NCBI RefSeq assembly: GCF_030445035.2
Contig: NC_080702.1
Location: 27,441,835 to 27,505,834, forward strand
Direction of reading: 5' to 3'
DNA from: Dasypus novemcinctus
Lineage: Eukaryota; Chordata; Mammalia; Cingulata; Dasypodidae
DNA: 64,000 bases
Shown here: in pieces, positions 10,201 to 22,200 of the stretch
How positions within the stretch are numbered: the first letter of the stretch is position 1
How the letters are laid out: each line of letters begins with the position of its first letter
Translations under genes and position numbers: made by a program
Notes under the pieces: generated by a model
Database searches by the model: none
What the model was told of the DNA's origin: nothing
What the model saw: only the letters and a program-made list of their open reading frames with translations

Positions 10201-13200
10201 GTGGGATGCTGCCCCCATCCCAAATGACCCCGTCAAGCCGTGAGACCCTCAGTTTTGCGCTCTGTGTGTCCCAGCACCCCGATCTCACCCCCCAAGGCTC
10301 GCGGGTTGGTGCTACTGAAGAGACGGCTCCAAATCCGAGCCCGAGTCCCTAGCCTTTAGGCGGAGCCCACGGTTTCATTTTTTGCTATTTGCCGCTTTCT
10401 TGGTTCTGCGCCCAAGGGTAGAAGTGAAAAGATACGTGTGGGATGCCCCAACTTGAAAAACCCCGATTATCCACCCTCTGGCTCTCTGGCCTGTTACATG
10501 CTCAAAAACGGTGGGGCCAGCGTGGTAGATGTGATTGCTCTTTGAAATGAGGGAAGCGGTCGTGGCTCAATGGATAGAGCGTCCGCCTACCACATGGGAG
10601 GTCCACGGTTCAAACCCCGGGCCTCCTTGACCCGTGTGCAGCTGGCCCATGCGCAGTGCTGATGCGCGCAAGGAGTGCCCTGCCACGCAGGGGTGTCCCC
10701 CGCGTGGGGGAGCCCCACGGGCAATGAGTACCTCGTGAGGAGAGCCGCCCAGCGTGAAAAGAAAGTGCAGCCTGCCCAGGAATGGCACCGCACACACGGA
10801 GAGCTGACACAACAAGATGACGCAGCAAAAAGAGACACAGATTCCCAGTGCCGCTGACAAGAATACAAGCAGACACAGAAAACACACAGCAGACAACGGG
10901 GAGGGCAGGGGGAGAGAAATAAAAAACAAAACAAGACGGTGGGGCCAGTGTGGCAGGCATGATTATTCTTTGAAATGAGGGGAGTGGAGGTGGCTCAGGC
11001 GAATGCGCTCCCATCTACCATATGGGGAGGCCCCGGGTTCGATTCCCGGGGCCTCCCGGCGAAGGCGAGCCAGCCCGCGCCACGGCAGACAGCGGGCACA
11101 AAAACGCAAGGAGGGGGGGAGTCAATAAAGAAAGTAAAACAAATACATCTTTTCAAAAAGAAATTGAAATGAAAAAAGAAATTACGGGGCCAGAAGCCGT
11201 AAGAGCAAAAAATAAATAAAATTCGTGGCCTGGCCCCGCGCACCCCGATTGCGCTCCTCTCCCCCCCGGGGCTGGCTCGGGAAACACCTCTGGGCCCCTC
11301 CGAGCCCTGGGCACCGGCTGCCCCACGCAGCCCCCCCACCATGGCCCTCCGTGGGCATCCCACAGGGTGACTGCCCCGCATACAGTAGGTGCTCGATAAG
11401 TGCTGGCAGGATGACGGGAGGCTCCTGAGCTCAGGGCGGGCCGGCCGGAGCCTCCGTTTCCTGCCCTGCTTCCCACAGGAACTCAGGGTGGGGAGTGGGA
11501 GGGGCCGGCTGGGCCGGTGCCCAAGTTCATTTCCTGACCAGCTCCGTTCCCACGCGCCTCTGGCTGCTCCAGGGCGGGGGCGGGGGGTGGCGGCCGGAAG
11601 CCCCAAAGGGCAGGGTCCTGGGTGGCCCCCGGCGCTGACCAGGGTTCCCAGTCCCGGCTCGCGGGGGCTCCTAAGTTGGATGATCTCGGGGCCCACTGGG
11701 GTCGCCGTCCTGGGCCTCAGTTTCCCCCCCACACACAGAGGGCCGAGAACGGGGCCCCGGCACGCCGCCGCTGGCGCTCAAGGGCCAAGGGGAGTCCGCC
11801 TTCTCGTCGCCCCGGGGGGCTGCGGGCGGCCACACTCACTTCAGCGACAGGCACTTGACCAAGATCCTCTGTCCGAAGTGCTCGCGGGGCGGCTCCGCGC
11901 AGCTGCAGCGTTCCACGGCCTCCTCCTGCGGGCAGCCAAGGTCGGGGCCTGGCATCCCCCAGCCCCGCACCGCGCCCCACCGCCCGGGCGCTGCCCTCTG
12001 CCCGCCCCCTCCTCGCCTGCCCGGCGCCCGTCCAGCCTTCGGGCCGCAGCTCAAACGGCGCCTCCTCCAGGAAGCCTTCCCTGGCCCCGTGGCCCTCGTT
12101 ACTTCCTAGGAGTTTCTCCCCTGTGGACCGTGACCTTGTGAGGGCAGGGACTGGCTGTATACCCCGGTGCCTGCCTTAGAGCAGACACGTCAACGTGTTG
12201 GTCGAATAAATACCGAGGTACACAGCAGGCATCTACTAAAAGTTGGCTGGGAAAACATAGGTATATACAGAAAGCTGTCGATAAATGTTGACTGGGCATA
12301 TAAAGGGATATACGCTAGATACCCAGTAAGTATTGCTTGAGTAAATAGAAGAGTAAATGAGGAACACCGAATAAATTTTGACTGAATACAAATAGGGCTA
12401 GGTGCCCGATAAATGGTTGGATAAATATATAGTAGGTGCTCAATAATTGCTGATGGCTTAAATACAGTGGTAAACATTATATGCCCAAAGTGCTCTTTGA
12501 CTAAATATAGGAATATACAGTAGGCACGCCATCTACACTGGTTGGATAGCTGTGGGGTATACAATAGGTGCTCAATAAGTGCTGGCGGCATGACTTTGGA
12601 GGTATACAGTAGGTGTCCAATAAAAGCTGCCGACATACAGGGTGGACGGTGGGCGTCCCGTCAGCACTGGTCGGGCCCGGGGCCCGTGCGACCCGGCGGG
12701 CACCCACCTCGTCGGGGGCCGGGTAGAGGGCGAGCAGGGCGGGGGCCCGGTGCTGGCGGCGCAGCGCCTCGTTGCGTCGGTCCACGTCCTCGGGCGCGGC
12801 GCGCTCCAGCAGGGAAGGCAGCAGCGAGTCGGCCGCCAGGGTCCTCAGGTCGAAGATGCCGGAGGCCCCGCTGCCGCGCGGGGTGTCATCCGGAGAGCCC
12901 GAGGAGCGTCGGGGGTCCTCCTGCCGGCAGAGAGCACGCGCACCGCTGAGCGCCGGCTGGATGCACCCTCGCTCGGCGCGCGCAGGACCATCCACCTGGC
13001 CCTCCCACAGAGCCGGAAGCCGAAGGCCAGGCGGTGGGGTCGCCAGTGTTATCTGAGGATGGCGCTAACCCCCATTCCAGAACCTTCTGTCTGGGGACCC
13101 CACGCTCTAGGCTGCCGGGAGTCCTGGTCTGGCCAATCGGAATAAGGCATCTGCCGGTCCCAGGGATTGGCTCCAAGCTGAGGCGGTGCCTGGGCTGGGC

Positions 13201-16200
13201 CAATGAGGGCCTTCCCTGGGACTTTGCTCACTGTTGCCAGGCGGAAGGGAAGGGTTCTTTTCACAGGGAAAGCCTGGCCCAGCCTCGGCTGCCCCAGACG
13301 GCCCAGGTTCAAATCCAAGCTCGGGGCTGACCCAGACTCTAAGGGCTTCCATTTTTCCCCATCTGTCAAATGGGTTAATAATCATCTAAAAATAACAACA
13401 ACAAACTGTTGTTGGTATACAACAGGCGCCCCCTAAGTGTCGCTTGACAGAACAGAGGCCGAAGACCCAAACGGCCAGGGCCAGTCCTCCAACAACCCGG
13501 CCGTGCCTCAGTTTCCTTATCTGCAAAATGGGTGTTAATGGGCCACCCTGCCCGAGGGGACAAAAGGAGAACGAGCACAAAGCATTCAGGACACAGCAAG
13601 TGCTTAATAAATGCCTATACCATTGACCCGGAACTTTTCGTGCCGCGGTGGGGGCTGATACTTTTCCTTTGGGGCTCAAACCCGTCCGGGTCTGTTTCCC
13701 GACTGAGAGCTGGAGCCCCACGGGCGTACCCTGGCCGGGCCCCCCGCCTGGGGCTCCCTGGTCGGGTCCTCGGGCGCGGATCTCTCGTCTCCAGAAATGT
13801 CCTGTTCGAAGACCTGGCGGGTGAGATCTCTCTGCCGCTCTTGTTGCGTCTCCGGGGTGATGGGGCTGTAGGCAATGCTCAGCTGCCGGTACCTAGCAGA
13901 AGAGTCAAGGTCAATCCAGTCTCGCCGAGGGCTCCCCAGGGGTCCCCCACGGGCCCCCTGATGCCTTGTAAGTCCGGCCACCCTCCCCGAGCGCCACTGG
14001 GGGGTAGCCTGGCTTGCCCCCTGCAAGTGGGCGGATACACGGGAGGACCGGCCCCAGAGCATGGCTCGGCCCCTCGGCCCTCCCCCCGCGCCTCCGGGTG
14101 GGACCCACCTCCGGCGCACGATGACCCAGTCGTCCATGTACATCTCCACGGCGGCCCTCGCCTGGGCATCCAGCTTTCTGCGGCAGGATCGAAGCGGGGG
14201 AAACTGAGGCAGGGCCCCGCGTCCGATCTGCCCTTCTCCCGATTTTACAGATGGGGAGAACCGAGGATCCGGGGCTCAGGGCCATTCAATGGCTTCTGGT
14301 GGGAAAGGGGGGGTGCGGATGGGGTGTGTGTGGGGGGGGCCGAGGGGGGAGGGCGCAGGGGGGCTGGACTCACCCGTCCTCGGGGATCCCGGACTCCGTG
14401 GTCCGGCATTCCCGGGGCTGCAGCACCAGCTCCAGGTCATCAACGGGAAACTCCACCAGGTCCCGGAGGGGCCCAGGCTCAGCCTCGGGGGGCCGGCTGG
14501 AGAGCACGTCCTCGAAATCCAGGGGCTCGACCACCTCGCTGAGCGGGACCTGTGCAGGGAGCAGGGGTGGGGCCGTGATCTGCGGGCTCGGGGCGTGGGT
14601 GGGTGCTGGCCTTGGACGCCAAGCGTCGGTGGGAGCCATGGAGGGCGCTGGAGCTGCAGAGGGCGGAGATTCCGGACGCCCCCCACGCCTGGGCCAGGAA
14701 ATCACACCCTGGTGTGATCACACTCAGGGCGGGGCAAGGAAGGCTCGGGACAAGCCTCTCGGGCGCCACCCAGCCCCCCACCTTCCCTGGGTGGTCCGGG
14801 GTGGCCGGCCAGCCAGAGCCCCGCCCCCCTGACCACCCACAGGGCCGCCCCCCCCCACAGGAAGCAGCTGCCCGAGGGCGCCCCCCCACCCCCACCACGG
14901 ACAATGGGATACAGGAAGGGGGCCGGGAGTCCCAGCCCAGGGAGGGGGCCTCACTTCCCCCCGGGCACAGGGCAAGCGCAGGATGGGGGGGGGAGTTGGG
15001 GGGGGGAACAGGAAGCCCCCCCGAAACTCTTACCCCCAGGTTGCTGCTGCCGCGCCTGCTGGAGTGCGGGGAGCCGCTGCGTTCCCGAGATACCTGCTTC
15101 CTCACCTCGGCGGCCACCGTCCTGGGGGGGCGACAGGGAGGGGGCCACTGAGGGGGGGGCAGGGGAACCCAGGCTCCAGAAACCACAGGTCGCAGGCTGC
15201 TTTGGGGGTGGGGGGCGCCGGGGCAGGCACGCGGCCTCCCATCTCCCCAAACCCAAAGGGACGGAGGAACTGCCGCCGGGTGGGCCCCGAGAGGGTCCCC
15301 GACAGCCCCCAGCCGTCAGTCCAAGGCCCCCGAGGGAGGGCCAGGCCGGGCGGGAGACCGCTCGCCCTCCTCTCCAGGCACCTGGGGTGAGACCCTCCTG
15401 CCTCTGAGCCTCAGTTTACCCATTTGGCAGGCACCCCGGCCTGGCGGGGAACGGTGGGAAGGGGGGCTCGGGGCCTGGCGTTATTCAGTGGGCACTCCAT
15501 ACGTGCCCGGGATGTGCCCCCGGCACCCCAATTCCGGAGGAGAGGAAAGAGGCACGCAGCATTCCGGGGGGGAGAGCGGGCCAGGTGAACCCAAGAGCTC
15601 GTGCAAAGGCCCTGAGGCCGCGCTCTGCCTTGGGCTTTCACAGCCCGATCAGCACAAAGCACGGAGCTCCCCGGGGGCTCCCGGAAGGCAGGAGCTAGGG
15701 CCAGGCTCGTCCCCGCGGGTCCCTGTGCCCAGCCTGGCACATAGTAGCTGCTCTGTAAATTAGAATTATTGTTTGGATGGAATAAATGAACACTTCCCGG
15801 TCTCCCTCCTGGCTCAGCTAATGCAAGTCCTCCCTGGGCTGTGACTCCCGGGAAGGCCTCACCTCTTTGCTGTGTGGCCTCAGGCAGGCGGGACACCCTC
15901 TCTGGGCCTCACGCCATCAGCCCCCTCCACTTCCCGCTTTTCCGCGTGCTTGGAAATTTTTGGAATAAAAAGTCGTGTCCCCCCCGGAGCAGGGGATTGC
16001 AAACCAGACAGATCAGGGGCCGCCCAGCGAGGCATGGGGGGGGGGGGGTGGTGGGCCCAGGTGAGACTCCAAAGAGCAGGTAAGAGTGGGAGAAGCTGGG
16101 AGCCTCCACCCCATCTCACGGCCTCTGAAACTGCAGATCAAGCAAACCTCGAGGGAGTAAGTGTAGCTCAGTGGTTGAGCACCTGCCTTCCAAATATGGG

Positions 16201-19200
16201 GTCCCAGATTGGATCCCTGGTACCTCCTAAAATAAAACGACAAAAACTTGACCGTGGCCCTGATCTGATGTGGGGCCGCCAGTTTGAGCCCCCCCCCCCC
16301 CAAGTCTCACCCCTCCTCTGTTTCTATATCACAACTGCTTTCTCTGTCAAATGGGCCCAGAATCTGGCTGGGGGATGATGGGGAGGGGGAGGTTCTGGGA
16401 AATTCAAAGAGTATTAAAATTGGGGCTCTGGATTCCAATTCCCGAAGTCGGGGGCACACGGGGGCCGAGGGGTGACGGACAAAAGATGCTGGGACAGGGG
16501 CAGAGGCTGTGCTGCCCCGGGTCCCCGCTGGTTTGCAGCCCCTGCCCCAGAGCAGGGAGAGGCACCGAGGGAGGGCTGACACATAGTAGTTGCTCAATAA
16601 ATTATTAGGGTTTTTTATTTTGGGGGGGGGATGGAAACTCCAGAGGGTCCATTTCTATCGCCGCTTGGAGCTGGGCGAGCCGGGCAAGCAGGGCCGCTGG
16701 CGTGGGCACAGGGCCCGCCTGGCATGGAGAACTAAACGCTCAGTCGCAGCTCTCTGTCACCACGTCGTCCTCACAGCCGATCCATGGGAAGCTGGCCTCT
16801 CCGGCCCCTGTTTTTCCCACTCGAGGTGAGTGTTTACGGCTTGCACTGCGTGTCCCCCGAAAGATACGTGACACGGGTACCTGGCGAGGCAGCCTGACTC
16901 TGACTCGGAAATACGGTTTCTGTGGGTGCGTTTAAGGTACGGCGAGGCCGGAGGGAAGGCGCTAATCTAAGATGACCGGTGTCCTTGGGAATGACGAGGC
17001 CACCAGAGGTCAAGTTCTGAGGCCGGGAGGAAATCGCCCCTCCAGGTTGATGGGATTTCTAGCTTCCAGAACCTGGGAGAGAAATTCCCATTGCTTGAAG
17101 GCGCCCAGTGGCAACAGGAAAGGAAATTAAGGTGAGGTTCAGAGAGGGTGGTGACCCACCCAGGGTTGCACAGCACGTTCTTCCGGGCTTTAGCACCATC
17201 TAAACGCTGAGGCAGCCCCATCCTCCTTCCATATGACCCTCGCCTCCTTGGCGGACCCTTGTGGGGGGTCTTAGAGCCACGCCCTGCCCTCCCGCCACCT
17301 CTCCTGGTCATCGAGGCAGGCCCTCCTCTCGGGGACTCAAGGCCCGACTCCCCTCTTTCTCACCCCATCTCAGATCTCCCGCAGGTGCCCCTTGGAGCAG
17401 ATTTTGAAAAAGGAGGCCGCCCTTCACATTTTATTTTTTTTCCCCAGGAGGAGACCTCGCACCGGCTGAGCTAAATCCTCCCCAGGCGAAATCCGGCAAC
17501 CCCCGTGAGGCTCCAGGGACTGGGGGCTCGAGGGCAGGACGAAGGGGTGGCGCCACCGCGGAGCGTGGTCAGATTACCTGAGGTCTAAGCTCCCAAGGAA
17601 GGAGGACGGTGAGGTCAGAAGCGAGAACGACAGAAGGCACGGCTGTGGCGCGTGCCCGTTCGTGCCAAGTGGGAGGGAGAAAATGAATCCGTAGAAAACG
17701 ACTGAGATTCCTCCTCGTGCATCCCGCCCCCACCCCGGGGTTGGCAGAAATTTTAAAGGACCGATAACGCAAGGGGCCAGGGAGGAAGAGAAGCCCCTGG
17801 AACGCTCATGCACTGCTGAGGGAAACCCCGTTGGAAAACCCCCCCGTAAGGATCTAGCAGAGTTGAAGACACGCCGCTCGGGCAATTCTAGGCTGGGGCA
17901 CAGGCGCTCGGAAGGAGTACTACGCAGCAAGGAAAAAGGATGGCTGGCCACAGACACTGGCACCCGCGGGTCTTCCTGAGTGAAAGAAGCCAGGAGGAAA
18001 AGAAGGGAAAGAAAAAGGAGGAAGCCAGGTACCAAGAACCCAAGATCCCTACATGGCTCTGATTCTATAAAGTTCTAGAACAGGCAGAGCTGATCTGTCT
18101 CTGGGTGAAGAGGCCTCTGGGTGGGTGGGGGTCCCAAGAAGGGGGAGATGTCCTGCCTTGCCCCCAGTGGCCTCGGCACTGGTGTTTGCTCTTTAACTAC
18201 TCTTAAACTTTGCGCCTTTCAATACGGATGTCCTATCACCACAATTCTTTAAAAGGTTAAAAGACAAATAAAAAGATAGCCAGGTTTGGCATTGGCTTTT
18301 AGCTACAGCACCAAAAACACGATGCATGAAAGAAAAAAGATGGACAAATCGGACCTCCCTTAAAATGAAACACTTCTGCTCTGCCAAAGACACCGGTTAG
18401 GAGAATGGAAAGACAAGCAAACTGTTTGCAAAACACATATCCGAGCAGGGACTTGGATCCTAAATAAACAAAGAACTTTTAACACTTAACAATAGGAAAA
18501 CAGATAACCCAAGGACAAGATGGACAAAGTATCTGAGCAGGCATCTCACCAAAGGCGACAGGCAGGAGGCAAAGAGGCATGTGAAAAGTTGCTCAACATC
18601 AGAGGGCATTGGGAAAATGGAAATTAAAACAAGGAGAGGCTGGGAAGTGGACTTGGCCCAATGGATAGGGCGTCCGCCTACCACATGGGAGGTCCAGGGT
18701 TCAAACCCCGGGCCTCCTTGACCCATGTGGAGCTGGCCCATGTGCAGTGCTGATGCGCACAAGGAGTGCCGTGCCACGCAGGGGTGTCCCCCGCGTAGGG
18801 GAGCCCCACGCGCAAGGAGTGCGCCCCGTAAGGAGAGCCGCCCAGCACGAAAGAAAGTGCAGCCTGCCCAGGAATGGCGCCGCACACACGGAGAGCTGAC
18901 ACAGCAAGATGACGCAACAAAAAGAGACACAGATTCCCGGTGCCGCTGACAAGAATCCAAGGAGACACAGAAGAACACACAGCGAATGGACCCGGAGAGC
19001 AGACAACTGGGTGGGGGGTGAGAAGTAAAAAATAAATCTTTAAAAAAGAAAAAGAAATGAGGTATCAAGTTTCTTGAACTCGCTAGCTGCACGTCAAGGG
19101 TTCCAAAAATGAATATCCTTGTCCTTAGGTCAGGTACAGGACACTGTTAAGTTTTCAAGGAGCATGATATCTACAACCTACTCACAAAAGTATAGAAAAT

Positions 19201-22200
19201 ATAGATACACGATAGATGATTGATAGATAAATAGATGACACACAGGCAGACACCTAGATGGCTGATACGTAGACTGACGCAACAAATATAACAAAATGCC
19301 AATAGTTGGCAGATCTGGTTACCTGGTAGGGGCACTACGTTACAGCCCTCCGTATTTTTCGCTGTGTAATTTTTGCAACCTTCCCACAGGTCTGCCATTA
19401 TTTCCAAACACAAAGTTGTAAGGAAATGGGCTGACAAGCTACGAACGGACCCTAAGAACCTTCGACGCCTGTCTCTTTGCAGAAAGAGACCCGTCTCGAC
19501 AAAAGCCACGCGCTCTACGACGCCAACTCCCTGCCACCCCGGAAAAGGCATAACCGTCTCTGTAGAGCGGAGGTTCTTAACCTTTTCTGTTCCACGGACC
19601 CCTCTGCCAGTCGGATGAAGGCCACACGGCACTGTGCATTATTTAATAAAGAGATCCCACCCGCACCCCCACGCCCCCACGAGAACGATGGTTTCTTTTT
19701 GAATTTTCAATTCAAGCTCATGGACCCCCTGAAATCTTTCCACGGGGGGGATACCTGGACTCCTGGTAAAGACAGTAAAAAGATCAGCTGTCGCCAGGGG
19801 GTGAAGAGGTAAATCCTGGGGCACTTTTAGGGCTGGGGACCCAATTCTGTAGGATGCCTGAACCGTGGATCCATGTCATCCCCCATGTGTCAAATCCCAC
19901 ACCAAGAGCGCAGTCTCACGGGACCCCTGGACCTTATAATAAAGTAGCGACACTGGTTCATCGTTTGTAGCAAACGTACCCCAGCACACAAAATGTTCAG
20001 AGAAGAAACTGGGGGGTGGAGGGGAGGGCGGAAGGGACCTCTCTACTTTCTGCCAATTTTTCTGTGAACCTAGACCTGCCCCCCCCCCCCAAAAAAAAAT
20101 GTCTGTTAAAAAAGGCATTCACACGCTCGGGTTTGCAGGTCCATTTGAAAGTGGGGCTGCCAGGAGAGGTTTCCCTGAAATCCCAGTGGTATTTCTGGAA
20201 TTTTTTTCTTTTTCGAGGTACCCCAGCTGGGGACTGAACTTGGCACCTTGTACGTGGGAAGCTGGTGCTCAACCACTGAGCCACATCGGCCTCCCCTGAG
20301 TTGGTTTTTTTTTTTCGTTCATTTGTTTGTTTTGTTTTCAGGAGGCATCAGAAACGGAACCCAGGACCTCCCATGTGGGAGGCGGGTGCTCAACCACTCG
20401 GAATGTTGAGGCTTGGTGGGTTCACTTCCCACTATTTCTTTAAACGAAAAACACAATGGGCCCCAAATTGGACCGCTGCTTCACGGGACGAAGACACTGC
20501 TGTGCCAGAGAATGACCGGAGCCACTGAATAAATGGACTTTGGAATACATAACGGGGGGCGGGGGGCGAAGGGGGGGACAGGACGGTTTCCAGATTGCTG
20601 CGGGCAGGCTCTGGGGCCTGGGTTCGAGTCCCAGCTCCCCAACTTCCTCCCTGGTGAGCCTCGCACGTCACCTAATAACCGCCTTGAGCCTCGGTTTCGA
20701 CAGTCACACCTCCGTCCACGGGGCTGCGGTGACAGTTCAACAAGTGACATCAACTGCCCAAGGAGGGCTGCCCATCCCATCCCTGCACACGGCAATTTAT
20801 TTTAAATAGGACAAGGAACAAAGGAACAAATCGGAAGGCCACACGGCTACGTCTGGCCAGGTTCTCTACCTTCGTAAAAGCATGTGTTTCTAAGTTGTCT
20901 CCCAAAAATTCTTTTTTTAAAGAATCTGGTCTTTGGGAAACTGGGGACTTCATATGTGGGTTAATAGGGTGTTTGTGGCATGAATGACAGAATGAGCGAA
21001 GGAATGAATCAATGAATAGGGACCCCCTAGGGCGGCTGTTCTGGGAACCCTATCTGAGGGTGTCTGGGAATCCTGAGCCAATCCCTGGCCCACTGGGACC
21101 TCAGGCTCTTTCTCTGTTCTCTTTGCGCGGAAGGTGGGAACCAGTCCCCCTCTTTTCTCACTCAGAGGACGCAAGGACTGAGGGCCAAAGAAACACGGCA
21201 ATATTGCCCCAAGGCTCAGGGTGGCCACAGGTACAAGACAGAGCACGACACGGAGAAAATGGCCAAACACACAAATGGCCCGACCACGCCACCCCACACC
21301 AGGGCACCTGCCCCGTCTGCTCAGAACCCTCCAGGGCTCCCACTTTTGCTCAGAGCAAAAGCCCGAGGCCTCCGGGCTGCCCCCAAGTCCTGCACTTCCG
21401 CGCCTCCTCTCCCCTGCCCTCCTGCCCGACGCAGGCCCCAGGGCCTTTGCATCTCCCCACCTTCAAGCCTGGTCCGCTCTTGCCCCACAGATCGACCCGG
21501 CTCCCTCCTTCCCTTTGTTCAAACGTCACCTTCTCAGGTCTTTCCCGACCCTCACCCCCCCCCCCAAGGTACTGTAGCCCCCCCACTTCCTGGCCCCAGG
21601 TCTTAGAATCAGCGCCTGATCTACTTTAGCGTGCCCAGAGCGTGGCTCTTTCGCCTGGACTGGTCTGGAGAGGTCCCGGCGGAGCAGATCCAGAATCTAC
21701 CCAAGTTCCTGAGACCCCCGGCCCGAGAGAGGCCCCAGGGCGCCCCCCCCACCCAGGCCCGAGGCTCCCGCCGTGGCCAGCGGCCGCGGACACGGATCCC
21801 CCCGCGCCTGGCGCCGGCCCCCTCCCCTGCGCGCCCACCAGCTGGCTCGCCTCCCGCCCCCACGGCTCCATTCAATCGCCCATCCGTCCCCGGGGTGGCC
21901 TGCGAGCGCCCTGAAGCAGCGCTGGGCGGGGAGGTGGGGGCAAAGCGTCCCCAGCTGTCCCCTGCCACCCCCCCCCCCCCGCCAGGACAGCTGGACACGG
22001 GTCCCGAGGGGGGGTAGGTCGGGGACAGGGAAACTTCCCGAGGGGAGGGGGCCATCAGGAGGCCAGTCGCTGGTGCCAGGAGCATCCCGGCCCCCCATCA
22101 GGCAGGGGAGGGGACGCCAAGGGAATCCCCCCACCCCCCCCCTCCCGGACCGCTCAGGCTCGGGGCCCGGAGACGGGGAGGGCCGCCGCCTCCGGGAAGT

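Noticed and set aside
10553-10640. Possible tRNA genes (A- and B-box-like sequences, e.g. ggttcaaacccc)
   Set aside because: These are SINE heads; no full cloverleaf or acceptor stem, and dozens of dispersed copies with A-rich tails.
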